A DNA stretch of 64,000 bases from Sulfitobacter sp. HNIBRBA3233 (GTDB taxonomy: Bacteria > Pseudomonadota > Alphaproteobacteria > Rhodobacterales > Rhodobacteraceae): NCBI RefSeq assembly GCF_040149665.1, contig NZ_JBEFLP010000002.1, positions 1-64,000 on the forward strand. The letters run 5' to 3'. A program made the translations under genes and the position numbers. This document shows positions 10,701-19,912 of the stretch, piece by piece. The notes under the pieces are model-generated. The model did not search any database and was not told the origin of the DNA. It worked only from the letters and a program-made list of their open reading frames with translations. The stretch's first letter is position 1, and every line of letters starts with the position of its first letter.

Positions 10701-10889
10701 CCGATGTTCGACCCGGAAGGTCACCAGATCGGGCGCGCGGAAATGATCCTCGGCCTGTTGTGCAAGATCAAGAAAAAGAAGGACCGCGCCCGCGCCCATT
10801 TGGAAGAGGCGCGCCGGATCGTGGCCCCGTCTGGGTCTTCGGGCATGTTGACCCGGATCGAAACCGCGCTGGCGGATCTGGACGCCTAG
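7725..10889 (+). CDS. Class III adenylate/guanylate cyclase fused to AAA-type ATPase and TPR-like region
   Basis: This 1054-aa multidomain signalling protein has a cyclase homology domain at residues 10-175, with metal-binding Asp19 (LFTDMVGYT) and Asp63 (FAGDSIMAVFG) and the transition-state Asn/Arg pair in GKTVNLASRIQS. A STAND/AAA-like ATPase begins near residue 205 (YVGREDEL) with Walker A AEPGLGKTRL. The C-terminal 500 residues are helical and TPR-like. The predicted role is cyclic nucleotide production gated by ligand or partner binding to the repeats. It is divergent from the cNMP-domain ABC protein. Its TAG overlaps the stop of the convergent peroxidase gene. ATP versus GTP preference is not assigned. 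Confidence 0.9.
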   Translation: MHQPSRQGDRRQVSVLFTDMVGYTAIVEDLGEERAVAFTKMIYDTLTAVVRARGGTVRSFAGDSIMAVFGLPEAMEDSALRACRAALAIHVEFAARAADLERRFGVRPQLRVGVSSGTAVMASVEGDNSELTAVGKTVNLASRIQSLAPSGGCLICDDTRRLVEWLVETEFHGEHDIKGVSGDQKLWVLKSIAESATRFDASVAQGLSTYVGREDELGVFFDALEKAESQLSVVDLVAEPGLGKTRLVYEFLNSPQARDKLMLTGHCAADGQQIPFFPFLEITRRSFRIDDSDSPDRIAEKLSKGLRAAHLYSDENLGLLMNLLGLEPPEGALDGLDGVLIGLRTRDLFPALLAHNCRNALVILQIEDIHWIDTASEGLLRRLITEARQPNLMVILPRRPEYIPDWNDSPAVTSLPLQPLAQDAIGSIVRARLGVESVPPALVQQVAERAGGNPLFGEEIVAYLSNEGALRVNDGEVWFDAERGRSGLPVNMQGLLTARVDRLDEADRRLLQAAAVVGRRFDPGLLTGVAEGSVDIAASLQRLQALDVVYREGDTSDFRFKHVLLRDTVYQSLLSERKSALHLGIAKAIEARSAARLSDSADTLAYHYAQTDRDDLAFRYAALAGARSLGVYSLEEANRYFASALALYERDPDCASEQAFADMLADYAMCANISLRVNRMLELADRVENFLKQQGDSASHVRFLHHYLCCLIWNGRYLDALAVERQLSAMAQRVGDAPSLIYALVSEMAVSCYTGHLPRETFEARRAEAEALLADSDDAYLHNFFHAHIGWNAVCRGQAQAAQAAADRMIELGTQKNDPRALGYGTGMKALIALASDNYQMAFDISQEARRLSRVPFETTIAETAYYAPLIPLEKPGAAQEVQAYCDRCSERGWTLFMSTTFTMLGIAKVIDGRIAEGLKHIEDSIAQREREGFKVGADWYRLFLCDVYLAILAGEGDASPAVMLRNIGALSKVILFGGRDITRMVETVRANPMFDPEGHQIGRAEMILGLLCKIKKKKDRARAHLEEARRIVAPSGSSGMLTRIETALADLDA

Positions 10890-12295
10890 GCGCCCAGACC
10901 TGCCAGATACCGGATCGCCGGCAGGCTGGGCAGGAAGGTGTAGGCCCCCCCGCGCACGTGCACCAGACGGGGCAACTGCGGTACGGTGATCGCGCTGCCA
11001 TCGGCCAGAACCACGTCAAATCCGTTCGTTACCGGGTCGTTCGCGCCCAGAAGCGGATCGTTGGTGCCGGTAATGACCGGATTTTGCAGGCCAAGGTTGA
11101 TCCAGTCGCACATCACAGCCTCGAACTGCGCGCCGGGGTTGGCGCCGATGAAATTGCCCAGCAATCCGCGTTCGGCGTTTCGGGTCTCGGGGTCGTCGGG
11201 GTCCCATTTCGGGCCGTAGGGCATCCCGCGACGCACCAGTCTGCGCGTATAGCTGGCAATCCGCTGGACGATCGCGCCCCCGCGCGGGTTGGCGCGGCGC
11301 ATGTGCGCGCCCGCCGGGCATCTCGGAAATTCCTTGTAGTCGAAATTGGTCCGGTTGACGGCCGGGACAGGCTCCATCGTGTCGGGTGAGCTTTGGTAGG
11401 GCACCCCGTTGCGCCAGCGGCCGCACATCTGCGCGGCAACGATTTCGCGCAGCGCCTGCCTGCGGGTCAGCCCCTTGCCGACTTTCGTCTCGCCCCCTTT
11501 CGGCAGCAGGCGCTGACCGTCGGGGTGTGCGTCGATCACCTCTGCCGCATGGGTCAGGAAATCCTCGTAGGCGGGTACGTCCTGCGACAGCACGCGAAAC
11601 GCGTTGAAACTGCCGTTCAGCCCCAAGGCTTGCGGGCTGGGGACGGTGAACCGCATGTCCTCCATGCGGGTCGGATAGCCCAGAAGGATCGTGCCCAGCG
11701 GGTCGATCGGCTCGTCCACTCCGTCCATCGAGGGATCCTTGACCCAGCGAAAGCGCGGCTGCGAGATGTTGTCGGTATAGCCGAAGAATACCTTGTCCTC
11801 CCCCAGTCCCGCACCGTCCCGCTGGCCCAGAACGGTAAACGCCTTTTCGACCTGCGCATGGACCTTCGCGATCTCGTTTTCGACATCGGCGTAGATCGAC
11901 GCGACGATATGCAGCCGGTCCGGATCGTCGAAAGGGGCGGGCCAGTGCTCGGGAGCGCTGGTGCCGGTGTCGCCCAGTTTCGCGGCACGCTTTGTCATGC
12001 CTTCTACAAATTCCGTCGGGAATGTCGCGATGTGGTTCTGCCCCACGCCAAGCGCGCGCAGGCCGGCGCAGGTGATGCCGATGTTGAAACACGACGGCGG
12101 TTTCCCCTCGCCCCAGTCTTCGTCGGGTGTGATGGCAGGGACACCGTCGCCACCGCCGTCCGCCGCGAGCGCCAGAAACCTGCGGGCGGCCTTGGCATCG
12201 GTGACTTCAAGCATCAGGTGCCGGACCAGATGGCGGCGGTATCCGCGCAGGATATTGCCCTGGATGTCTGCGTAATCGGGGTGCTCCATTACCAT
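10886..12295 (-). CDS. DyP-type haem peroxidase
   Basis: This 469-aa dye-decolourising peroxidase uses H2O2 to oxidise phenolic or dye-like substrates. The proximal haem ligand motif is clear: RCPAGAHMRRANPRGG, with the His in the usual CPxxAHxRxxNPR context. The distal motif reads FGYTDNISQPRF, where the catalytic Asp is kept but the following Gly of the usual GxxDG is Asn. No signal peptide is visible, so it is probably cytoplasmic. The start overlaps the stop of the preceding gene (ATGGTAATGG), and a second in-frame ATG two codons on is possible. It ends the catalase-like/unknown/DyP operon and runs convergently into the cyclase gene. Confidence 0.9.
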   Translation of the reverse strand: MVMEHPDYADIQGNILRGYRRHLVRHLMLEVTDAKAARRFLALAADGGGDGVPAITPDEDWGEGKPPSCFNIGITCAGLRALGVGQNHIATFPTEFVEGMTKRAAKLGDTGTSAPEHWPAPFDDPDRLHIVASIYADVENEIAKVHAQVEKAFTVLGQRDGAGLGEDKVFFGYTDNISQPRFRWVKDPSMDGVDEPIDPLGTILLGYPTRMEDMRFTVPSPQALGLNGSFNAFRVLSQDVPAYEDFLTHAAEVIDAHPDGQRLLPKGGETKVGKGLTRRQALREIVAAQMCGRWRNGVPYQSSPDTMEPVPAVNRTNFDYKEFPRCPAGAHMRRANPRGGAIVQRIASYTRRLVRRGMPYGPKWDPDDPETRNAERGLLGNFIGANPGAQFEAVMCDWINLGLQNPVITGTNDPLLGANDPVTNGFDVVLADGSAITVPQLPRLVHVRGGAYTFLPSLPAIRYLAGLGA

Positions 12296-13005
12296 CCCAC
12301 TCCGAACTTGGCCCGCACTTGCGCAGCAGAGAAACCGGGATAGGACCGGTAGCCCCCGCCGAGCGAGATGTTGGGGTTTGCGTGCAACTGCAGGATCAAT
12401 TCGCGCGGCAGCGTCATCAACTCATGCGCGGGCGTGTCCGCGGGCAGCCCCTTGGCCGCATCCTGAAGCGCGAAAAGATCGGTCGGGAAATCGGTGGCCT
12501 GCCACAGGTCGTGGGCATGCACCCAGTCGATGAATTCCTCGACGTGTTCGGTGGTCGGGATCATCTTGTCGCCTCCTTCGACCAGCGTAATCACCTCGTC
12601 GAAGACCGTTCCGATGGTTTCGATGAAGTCGCGGATGTAGTTGCTGAAATCACCGTCGTAGACCGAGATCATGCAGATCGAATCCCCCAGCAGCAGGAAG
12701 CGCGCGGTGTGGACCGTTCCCACATTGTCGAGGCCCGCAAAGATTTCGTCGACGTTCTGCGCGATGGCCAGAACCGCCTTGGCGCGGCCCAGCGGGGACG
12801 TATCCTTCAGTGGCATGATAAGGTTCATCATGCGTTGCAGGCTTTCGCTGGGCTGCTGGGACTGGCGCGGTCCGCCCGGCAGCTTGGGCTTGGGATCGCG
12901 CCAGCACCAGTAGGGCACGACTACATATCGCGACAGCCACATGAACCAGCGCTTGCTGGGAAGTGCGTTTACCCAGTCGTTGAACCATCCACCCTGTTCA
13001 GTCAT
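12289..13005 (-). CDS. Unknown protein between catalase-like and DyP genes
   Basis: About 238 aa from the ATG at 13005, which overlaps the end of the catalase-like gene (the upstream stop TGA lies within ATGACTGA). A frame-open N-terminal extension to 13071 would overlap the catalase gene further and is less likely. The protein is rich in aromatic residues near its start (WFNDWVNALP, RWFMWLSRYVVVPYWCW), which may be a membrane-associated helix. I recognise no named domain. The tight coupling with two haem peroxide enzymes suggests an accessory or substrate-handling role in the same pathway (inference). Confidence 0.8.
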   Translation of the reverse strand: MTEQGGWFNDWVNALPSKRWFMWLSRYVVVPYWCWRDPKPKLPGGPRQSQQPSESLQRMMNLIMPLKDTSPLGRAKAVLAIAQNVDEIFAGLDNVGTVHTARFLLLGDSICMISVYDGDFSNYIRDFIETIGTVFDEVITLVEGGDKMIPTTEHVEEFIDWVHAHDLWQATDFPTDLFALQDAAKGLPADTPAHELMTLPRELILQLHANPNISLGGGYRSYPGFSAAQVRAKFGVGW

Positions 13006-14035
13006 CCATATGCCCTTTCGTGAAGGGGCAGGCGATGCCGCCGCGCTTCTTGCTTGAATAGTTGTAGGCATGGCGGCGCAGGTGCAGGACCGGATCGCCC
13101 GAAGGCTCGATCCCCTTCGTCAGCAGCCACGGGTTGAAGCTGATCCGCTCGCCAAAGGTTTCCTGATCCTTTGGCACCCCGGTGATGGTCAGCGTTCCCA
13201 TCATCACGCGTATGCGGTGTGGGGGCCACGGTTTGGTCGAATCCTCGAACGCGTCGCCGTTCTCCCCGATCATCATCATCAGCGAAAACCGCGCTGGCTC
13301 GTTTTCCAGCCGCTGGCGCAATTCGTCCTGAAGGTAGCGGTCGCGTGGCGGCTTGGTCGGATCGGTGCGTTTCACACCAGCGATGGGCTGCCACGAGAAA
13401 CGCACCGGTCTGCGTGTGCCGTCCGTGCCGGTCACGAAAAACGTGTGCACCGCATGGTAGGCCGCCCGCGCATAGCTCGTCGGCGCGCCGATAGAGGCGG
13501 CCTCGAACGTGCTGAGCTGCGCGGATTTATGTTCATTCGCGTAAGCGATGGCGCCCATATTCGGGCTGATCTTTTCACCCGGGTACGGGTCAGGCGCAGG
13601 CGGGATCAGGCGCAGCATATCGAGGATCTTGCGCCAGGGGGATTGCCAGACAACCGGCTTCGGCTTGGCCCGAATGGTAAAATCCAGAAACGTCTCGGGG
13701 GTGGGGGTGAAGAATTCCGGCAGGGTCATGGCGACCAGATCGGTGTCGGTCTTGTCGGGCAGATGAAAGCGCACGGCCAAGCCGCGCACGTCGGACCATC
13801 CGTCGCGGACCGTGGCCGACCCCGACCCGTTCGAAAACCGCAGCGATACCTTTGTCTCGCTATGGCGTTTGAAATGCGCGGCAGTGCAGTAGTCTTGGGC
13901 CACCCGTGACGGATTGAAATATCCGACAGCCCCGATCCCTATCGAGTGGACAGGCCTCAATGCCGGGCTGCCGTCCGGGCGCGCCAGTTCATCAACAATT
14001 CTTTCGGCAATCTCGCTGTCATCTATGGCGTCCAA
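12998..14035 (-). CDS. Catalase-family haem protein (small, SrpA-like)
   Basis: This 345-aa catalase-fold protein is shorter than monofunctional catalases (480 or more). RPVHSIGIGAVGYF is the family's N-terminal region, and the C-terminal part holds RISFNPWLLTKG and LHLRRHAYNYSS, where the proximal Tyr would lie. Small members of this kind are usually peroxidases or organic-peroxide enzymes rather than true catalases. The open frame begins with TTG at 14035, preceded by GGGG; no in-frame ATG precedes the conserved region, so the start is uncertain. It is first of a three-gene overlapping unit (catalase-like, unknown, DyP). Confidence 0.85.
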   Translation of the reverse strand: MDAIDDSEIAERIVDELARPDGSPALRPVHSIGIGAVGYFNPSRVAQDYCTAAHFKRHSETKVSLRFSNGSGSATVRDGWSDVRGLAVRFHLPDKTDTDLVAMTLPEFFTPTPETFLDFTIRAKPKPVVWQSPWRKILDMLRLIPPAPDPYPGEKISPNMGAIAYANEHKSAQLSTFEAASIGAPTSYARAAYHAVHTFFVTGTDGTRRPVRFSWQPIAGVKRTDPTKPPRDRYLQDELRQRLENEPARFSLMMMIGENGDAFEDSTKPWPPHRIRVMMGTLTITGVPKDQETFGERISFNPWLLTKGIEPSGDPVLHLRRHAYNYSSKKRGGIACPFTKGHMDD

Positions 14036-14145
14036 TGTGCCCCCCGATCCATTGGCGGCGTGCAGCCCTTCGGGGCGGTCACGCGATTTCTTTGTGAAAG
14101 ATGAAAATCGTTAATGCGGTACTCTTGATCCGGCCCCGTCGCGGT

Positions 14146-15105
14146 TCAGCCCGCCGGAGGCAGTTCCTGATACTCAAGCTGCAAACCCGGCCTCGGCCAG
14201 CGGCATTTGTAGATCGTGCCGGTGCTGGACGCGGTGATCCAGACGTCACGCATGTCCGCGCCCCCGAAACACAGATTGGTGGTAAAGGGATCTTCCAGAG
14301 GGACATGGCTGTAGCTGCCGTCGGGGGCAAAGACCGTGATACCACCGTTGAAGATCGTACCCACGCAGATGTTGCCGCCCGCCTCGACCGCCAGACTGTC
14401 GAGCCACTGGAACCCTGTCATGCTTTTGCAGCCCGGCAGCGTTTGCAGCGCGACGCCCGGCATTCCCGGCAAATTGGTCTCTTTGACCTTGCCGGGCGCC
14501 GTGACCTCGAGCGCCCAGAGCCGCCCGAAAATCGTGTCGGAGACATAGATCGTCTTGCCATCCGGTGACAGGCCGACACCGTTCGCGGTGGGGATCTGGG
14601 CCACGAAATTGATCGCGCTGCCGTCCGGTTGCGCATAGTAAAGCGCGCCCTTGTGGATCGCTTCCTTGTCCTCGAGCCCCGTGTCGGTGAAATAGAAGCC
14701 GCCGTGGCTGTCAAAGACGATGTCATCCGGTGCGATCAGCTTGTAGTCGTCGCCTTCGTCGTAGAGCGTTTCCACCTCCCGCGTGTCGAGATCGACGCGC
14801 TGGATCGATCCGATGGTGTAATTGGGCCTGTGCGGACTGGGGATTTTCACACCCGGCGCGATTTCGACAAAGGTATAGACGCCGCCATTGTTGCAAACAT
14901 AGGCCGCGCCGTCCTTTCCGATGGCAACGCCGTTGGGCCCGCCTTCCAGCGGGACGATCGTCTCGACCTTGTTGTCGGTGGTCAGCCGCGACAGCGTCTG
15001 GCCTTCGATATCCACGAAGATCAGCGTGCCATCCGGCATCGCCACCGGACCCTCGCAAAATCCGGCCTTATCGGTAAGTGGGTGAAATTCTATCTCGGTG
15101 TGCAT
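14146..15105 (-). CDS. SMP-30/gluconolactonase-family six-bladed propeller protein
   Basis: About 319 aa. The sequence shows the SMP-30/LRE pattern: FCEGPVAMPDGTLIFVDIEG (metal-binding Glu), NGVAIGKDGAAYVCNNGG, DDIVFDSHGGFYFTDTG and GVGLSPDGKTIYVSDT. Members hydrolyse lactones or related esters with a bound divalent metal. I chose the ATG at 15105 (GAAGGA upstream) because the conserved region begins there; an upstream start 18 codons earlier adds an unconserved tail. It is divergent from katG and separated by 110 bp from the catalase-like gene. Substrate not assignable. Confidence 0.87.
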   Translation of the reverse strand: MHTEIEFHPLTDKAGFCEGPVAMPDGTLIFVDIEGQTLSRLTTDNKVETIVPLEGGPNGVAIGKDGAAYVCNNGGVYTFVEIAPGVKIPSPHRPNYTIGSIQRVDLDTREVETLYDEGDDYKLIAPDDIVFDSHGGFYFTDTGLEDKEAIHKGALYYAQPDGSAINFVAQIPTANGVGLSPDGKTIYVSDTIFGRLWALEVTAPGKVKETNLPGMPGVALQTLPGCKSMTGFQWLDSLAVEAGGNICVGTIFNGGITVFAPDGSYSHVPLEDPFTTNLCFGGADMRDVWITASSTGTIYKCRWPRPGLQLEYQELPPAG

Positions 15106-15385
15106 CTCGAAAAATCCTTCTGACCTGGAGCTAAAGGCGCGCGCACTCATAAAAATCACTTGTAAAGAATGCGATCAGCGTCGTGGATTTTAACCCTTTT
15201 GGCAATGATCTTTGTCGCTGGGGGGAACTCAGCCGCCTTGCGGGGGTTAGGTTCTCACCGGTCAACTACTTGCCCGGTGGCGCACGCATGTCCGGCTAAC
15301 GGACGGCAAACGCTCAACGACATCAAAGGGCCCGCGCATCTGGCACGCGCTGCGCCTTCGGACAAATCGATCTTGGAGACTGCCG

Positions 15386-17716
15386 ATGAACACCCCGAAA
15401 ATCACGACCCGTATGGAAGCCACACAGGGCGCGTGCCCGTTCAGGGGCACCCGCGTTGGCGGTGCCGCAGGTTCGGAGCCACAGTTGGACCACTGGTGGC
15501 CGAACCGCCTGAAGGTCGAGATTTTGCACCAGAACCCCGTGCAGGCAAATCCGCTGGGCAGTGATTTCGATATGGCCGCCGCGGTGGCGGACATGGATGT
15601 CGATGCGCTCAAGGAGGATATCCGGTCCTTCCTGCACACGCCGGTTGCGTGGTGGCCTGCAGATTACGACAACTACGGTCCGCAGATGGTGCGGATGACG
15701 TGGCACTCTGCCGGCACCTACCGGATCGCCGACGGACGCGGCGGCGCCGGGCAGGGGATGCAGCGGTTCGCGCCGATCAACTCGTGGTGGGACAATGGCA
15801 ACACGGACAAATCGCGGCGCCTGCTGCTGCCGATCAAGCAGAAATACGGTGCCGCCCTCAGCTGGGCCGATCTGATCGCGCTGGCGGGGACCGTCGCACT
15901 TGAGGATATGGGCCTGCCGCTTCAGGGGTTCGCCTTTGGCCGCGTCGATGCATGGGAAGCAGACCGTGCGACATACTGGGGGCCCGAAGGCTGGAACGGC
16001 AAGCGCGTGGGCGAAACGCCCGCCGGTCCGCAGGAAGGCCACCCCGACCAGATGGTCACCAGAACGCTGCGCTGGGAAGGTGCCGTGGACGAGGACCACT
16101 ACGACCTCGAGAACCCGCTGGCGGCATCGCACCAGTCGCTGATCTATGTCGATCCCGAAGGCCCCAACGGCAACGGCAACGCGCTCGAATCCGCCCGTGA
16201 CATCCGCGAAACATTCAGCCGCATGGCGATGAACGACGAGGAAACCGTCGCCCTGATCGCCGGTGGCCACGCATTTGGCAAAAGCCACGGCATGACCAGC
16301 CCTGACAAGATTGGCCCCGCCCCCGAGGGCGCGCCGATCCAGGCGATGGGAATGGGCTGGCAGAACCCCAACGGCACCGGATTTGGCCAGTACACGATGA
16401 CCAACGGTATCGAAGGATCCTGGACGCCCGATCCGACGAAGTGGGACAACAGCTATCTCGAGAACCTGTTCAAGTTCGAATGGGAGCAGAAACGCTCGCC
16501 CGCAGGCGCCCTGCAATGGACGCCGAAAGACCCCAACGCGCCGAAAACACCCGATGCCCACGTCGAAGGCCAGATGAACGATCTGATGATGATGACGTCG
16601 GACATCGCCCTCATCGAGGATCCGGCCTACCGCGAGATTTGCGAAAAGTTCCTGAATGATTTCGATGCCTTCACCGAGGCATTCTCGAAAGCGTGGCACA
16701 AGCTGATCCACCGCGATATGGGGCCCAAGTCGCGCTACCTCGGTCCGGATATCGGCCCCGATTTCATCTGGCAGGATCCGCTGCCCGAGCTTGACCATGC
16801 ACTGATCGACGAGGATGACATCTCCGCGCTGAAGGACAAGATCCTCGCGACAGGCCTGCCGGTGCGCGAGCTGGTGGCGACGGCCTGGGCTGCCGCCTCA
16901 ACCTACCGCGACAGCGACAAGCGCGGTGGCGCCAACGGTGCGCGGCTTCGTCTGCATCCGCTCAAAGGCTGGGCCGTCAACGCGCCTGAGCAACTCTCGC
17001 GGGTGATTGCGAAGCTCGAGCAGGTGAAGGCGGATTTTGACAGCAGCGCGTTCGAGGGCAAGTCTGTCTCCATGGCCGATCTCATCGTACTCGGGGGCTG
17101 TGCCGCGGTCGAGAAAGCCGCACGCGACGGCGGTTATGATCTGAAGGTGCCGTTCGTTCCGGGCCGGACCGACGCCACGGACGAGATGACGGACCCCGAG
17201 CAGATGGATTACCTGCAACCGGTCGCGGACGGGTTCCGGAACTATCACAATCCCGATGTCCGCTTCGGCGTCCCGCTTGAGCATCTATTCCTGGACCGTG
17301 CGGCACTGCTGACGCTGACCGCGCCCGAATGGACGGCGCTTACCGGTGGTCTGCGGGTGCTCGACCAGAACTTCGACGGCTCGGACTACGGTGTGTTCAC
17401 CGACCGCCCGGGCACGCTCAGCAACGATTTCTTCAAGGTGCTGGTGTCGATGGACTACGAATGGAAGCCCGTCGGCGAAGGCGAACAGACCTTCGATCTG
17501 GTGCACCGCGACAGTGGCGAGAAAGCCTTCAGCGCCACGCGCTGTGATCTGATCTTCGGCTCCAACAGCGAGTTGCGTCAGGTTGCCGAACTCTACAGCG
17601 GTGCGGATGGCGAGGCACGGCTGGTCAAGGATTTCGTGGCCGCGTGGCACAAGGTAATGATGCTCGACCGTTACGACGTCCCCGAAGCACGCAAGCCCGC
17701 TGTCAGCATTTGCTGA
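15386..17716 (+). CDS. katG: Catalase-peroxidase KatG
   Basis: This 776-aa bifunctional haem enzyme destroys H2O2. The N-terminal catalytic half shows the distal Arg/Trp/His in [11 protein letters not shown], the adduct Tyr in [12 protein letters not shown], the adduct Met in [11 protein letters not shown] and the proximal His in [11 protein letters not shown]. The C-terminal half is the usual inactive repeat ([21 protein letters not shown]). The length is typical (720-780). The start ATG follows GGAGACTGCCG. It is cytoplasmic. A strong hairpin terminator follows within 10 bp of the stop, so it appears to be monocistronic. Regulation by an OxyR-type factor is likely in the family but no site was identified. 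Confidence 0.97.
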   Translation: MNTPKITTRMEATQGACPFRGTRVGGAAGSEPQLDHWWPNRLKVEILHQNPVQANPLGSDFDMAAAVADMDVDALKEDIRSFLHTPVAWWPADYDNYGPQMVRMTWHSAGTYRIADGRGGAGQGMQRFAPINSWWDNGNTDKSRRLLLPIKQKYGAALSWADLIALAGTVALEDMGLPLQGFAFGRVDAWEADRATYWGPEGWNGKRVGETPAGPQEGHPDQMVTRTLRWEGAVDEDHYDLENPLAASHQSLIYVDPEGPNGNGNALESARDIRETFSRMAMNDEETVALIAGGHAFGKSHGMTSPDKIGPAPEGAPIQAMGMGWQNPNGTGFGQYTMTNGIEGSWTPDPTKWDNSYLENLFKFEWEQKRSPAGALQWTPKDPNAPKTPDAHVEGQMNDLMMMTSDIALIEDPAYREICEKFLNDFDAFTEAFSKAWHKLIHRDMGPKSRYLGPDIGPDFIWQDPLPELDHALIDEDDISALKDKILATGLPVRELVATAWAAASTYRDSDKRGGANGARLRLHPLKGWAVNAPEQLSRVIAKLEQVKADFDSSAFEGKSVSMADLIVLGGCAAVEKAARDGGYDLKVPFVPGRTDATDEMTDPEQMDYLQPVADGFRNYHNPDVRFGVPLEHLFLDRAALLTLTAPEWTALTGGLRVLDQNFDGSDYGVFTDRPGTLSNDFFKVLVSMDYEWKPVGEGEQTFDLVHRDSGEKAFSATRCDLIFGSNSELRQVAELYSGADGEARLVKDFVAAWHKVMMLDRYDVPEARKPAVSIC

Positions 17717-17723
17717 AACCAAG

Positions 17724-17756
17724 GCGGCGCAGGACATCCTGCGCCGCTTTATCCTT
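17724..17756 (+). terminator. Rho-independent terminator of katG
   Basis: A 10-bp perfect GC-rich stem (GCGGCGCAGG / CCTGCGCCGC) with loop ACAT, followed by TTTATCCTT, starts 8 bp after the katG stop. Confidence 0.85.
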
Positions 17757-18078
17757 GCGGGTGGCTCTGTTCAGGGGCTGCTCCGCATCATCCGCTGGTG
17801 GGTCCGGTCAGAAATGGCTGCAAGGATCCGAAGCAGATCATACGCACCATCTGCAAATGCGAAGTGACCTGCGCGCGGTTCTATCCATTCAGCACAGGCA
17901 TGAGGGAGAATGCGCCAAGCCCGGCATTTTCGACCCGCCTGTTCCGGTCGCCCCGAATAAGATTGCGCTGGCCGTCACGGGGATCGTGGCGGCCAGCGCA
18001 GGTGTTTCTGTCATGTAAAGTCCGTGACGCTTCCCTGTCAGCGGTCTCATCGGGGCATTTGCCCGGCTTTATCCGCTT
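17757..18078. other. Intergenic stretch between katG and pxpC, no supported gene
   Basis: Frames here lack start sites with ribosome binding sites and conserved motifs. Nothing functional is identified apart from the katG terminator just upstream. Confidence 0.5.
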
Positions 18079-19047
18079 TCAGGCAAGCTCTTTGCGAATG
18101 CTGTCCAGTACGGACTGGCGTTCCTTGCGGGCGGCCAAGGCCTGATCCATGTCGACCTTGATGAACTTCACGGGGGTGTTGGGTTGCAACTGCCCGATCA
18201 GGTCCATGTCGGCGGAGATGATCGCGCCAAGGGTGAAATACCCGCCGCCCGATACCGCGTCGCGGTGCAGCACGATGGGTTCTGTCCCGCCGGGCACCTG
18301 AATGGAGCCGTAGGAATAGCACCCGTCGACGATGTTCGACGGATCGGCACCGGCGCCGAAGGGTTGTTCGCGCTCGACGAATTCCAGCGGACGCCCGCCC
18401 TTGAACCGAACGCCCATGCGGTCGGCTTCGGCTGCAACGGTCCATTCATCCTCGAAGAAGCCTTCGCCCGCCGCATCTGTCAGCCGGTTCCAGTAGAGAC
18501 CGGGCAGAACGCGCAGCTCCGCAGGGCTGGAGGGAAGGCGCCACAGGTTCTTCGGAATGCTTTGGCCCGGCTTGCCCACACCTTTGCCCACGGGGATCAC
18601 ATCGCCCTCGGCAATGGCGCGGCCTTCAATGCCGCCCAAAGCGCCGATCGGATAGGTCGATCGGCTGTCGAGGTCCGGTTCGGTCGCAATACCGCCCGAC
18701 ACGGCGATATAGGCCCGCGCGCCGGTCTTGAGGAACCCGAACGCCAGTGTCTGACCTGCCTTGACCTCGAAAGAGCTCCAGCTGTCGCGCGGCTCACCGT
18801 CGAGCGTCATCGGCAGATCGGCACCGGTAACGGCCACGACGGCGTCTTCGGTAAACTCGATCTCGGGGCCCATGAACACGGCTTCCAGCCCTGCGGCGTC
18901 TTCGGGGTTGCCGACCAGCAGGTTGGCCGCGCGCATGGACAGACGGTCCATCGCGCCGCCGATCGGGATGCCAAGGTGAAAATATCCGGGGCGTCCGAGA
19001 TCCTGAATGGACGTGGACAGACCGGGTTTGTTGATCTTAAGCGCCAT
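18079..19047 (-). CDS. pxpC: Biotin-dependent carboxyltransferase-family protein PxpC (KipA-like)
   Basis: This 322-aa protein of the KipA/allophanate hydrolase subunit 2 family has the typical start KPGLSTSIQDLGRPGYFHLGIPIGGAMD and later GGRPLEFVEREQPFGAGADPSN. In 5-oxoprolinase PxpABC this subunit, with PxpB, opens 5-oxoproline to glutamate using ATP (established for PxpABC). Its ATG overlaps the end of pxpB by 11 bp. It ends the operon. Because accC and accB lie in the same operon, the carboxyltransferase-like fold may here have a real biotin partner (inference). Confidence 0.88.
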   Translation of the reverse strand: MALKINKPGLSTSIQDLGRPGYFHLGIPIGGAMDRLSMRAANLLVGNPEDAAGLEAVFMGPEIEFTEDAVVAVTGADLPMTLDGEPRDSWSSFEVKAGQTLAFGFLKTGARAYIAVSGGIATEPDLDSRSTYPIGALGGIEGRAIAEGDVIPVGKGVGKPGQSIPKNLWRLPSSPAELRVLPGLYWNRLTDAAGEGFFEDEWTVAAEADRMGVRFKGGRPLEFVEREQPFGAGADPSNIVDGCYSYGSIQVPGGTEPIVLHRDAVSGGGYFTLGAIISADMDLIGQLQPNTPVKFIKVDMDQALAARKERQSVLDSIRKELA

Positions 19048-19912
19048 CGAGAGCCTCCATCAGTTTCTTGTTGGTGCCCGCCATATCGGCGTTGAAATCC
19101 TCGAGATCGAACTCGACCTCGGCAATGCGCGGCGTGTACTCGTCTTTCTCTACCGCCTCGACGATGCGGTCGTATTCCGCGCGGTCGATGGGTTTCCATT
19201 TCACGATGTCGCCGGGTTTGAAGAAGACCATGAAATCCTTGAGATAGCTGACCTTCTGTTCGGGATCGAAGATCGGCATCGGTGTGATGCCGAACATCTG
19301 GTACCCGCCCGCCCCGCGCACGGAGTAGACGCAGGAGAAACAGCCGCCATAGCCGACGGTATGTTTCGGTGTGTCCGTCCGTGGGCGCAGATATTTGGGC
19401 ACCTGCAACTGCTTATCGCGCTCCACCAGTTGGTAGAGGAACGGCAGACCGGCCACGAAACCCACCATGGAAACGAACCACGGCTGTGAATGGTGCGCCT
19501 CGATGAAGGCTTCGACACTGTCGAACCCGTTGATCCGCGCGGCGTAGTCCAGATCGGTGCCGCTGGGGTCCTGGTGACGCTCACGGAACCGCATGACGCA
19601 GTCGTGTGTCCATGGATCCTGATAGTAGACCGGGATTTCGATGATCCGCGTGCTCAGACGTTTCTCGGCATTCTCGGCCTTGCTTTCCAACTCCTTGATC
19701 CGCGCGAGCATATCATCGGGATGTGTCACATCCGGGTCGAACTTGACCTGAAAGGATGCGTTGGCGGGGCAGATTTCGGTCACGCCGGGAATGTCGGCCT
19801 CGCGTACGGCATTGCTCATCGAGAGCGACTTGAAGAACGCGTCGAGCGACATCTCCTCGTCCATCTCGACGTAGACATGCTCGTCGCCCCCGTATGTGTA
19901 ACGTGTCTTCAC
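19037..19912 (-). CDS. pxpB: 5-oxoprolinase subunit B-family protein PxpB (KipI-like)
   Basis: About 291 aa. The GTG start at 19912 overlaps the accC stop (GTGA), giving the N-terminus KTRYTYGGDEHVYVEMD. Conserved KipI/AHS1 features include the central HSQPWFVSMVGFVAGLPFLYQL and a later GYGGCFSCVYSVRGAGGYQMFG. It is longer at the N-terminus than Bacillus KipI. It pairs with PxpC to form the ATP-using part of 5-oxoprolinase. The 4-bp overlap upstream and 11-bp overlap downstream indicate one co-translated unit. Confidence 0.87.
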   Translation of the reverse strand: MKTRYTYGGDEHVYVEMDEEMSLDAFFKSLSMSNAVREADIPGVTEICPANASFQVKFDPDVTHPDDMLARIKELESKAENAEKRLSTRIIEIPVYYQDPWTHDCVMRFRERHQDPSGTDLDYAARINGFDSVEAFIEAHHSQPWFVSMVGFVAGLPFLYQLVERDKQLQVPKYLRPRTDTPKHTVGYGGCFSCVYSVRGAGGYQMFGITPMPIFDPEQKVSYLKDFMVFFKPGDIVKWKPIDRAEYDRIVEAVEKDEYTPRIAEVEFDLEDFNADMAGTNKKLMEALDGA

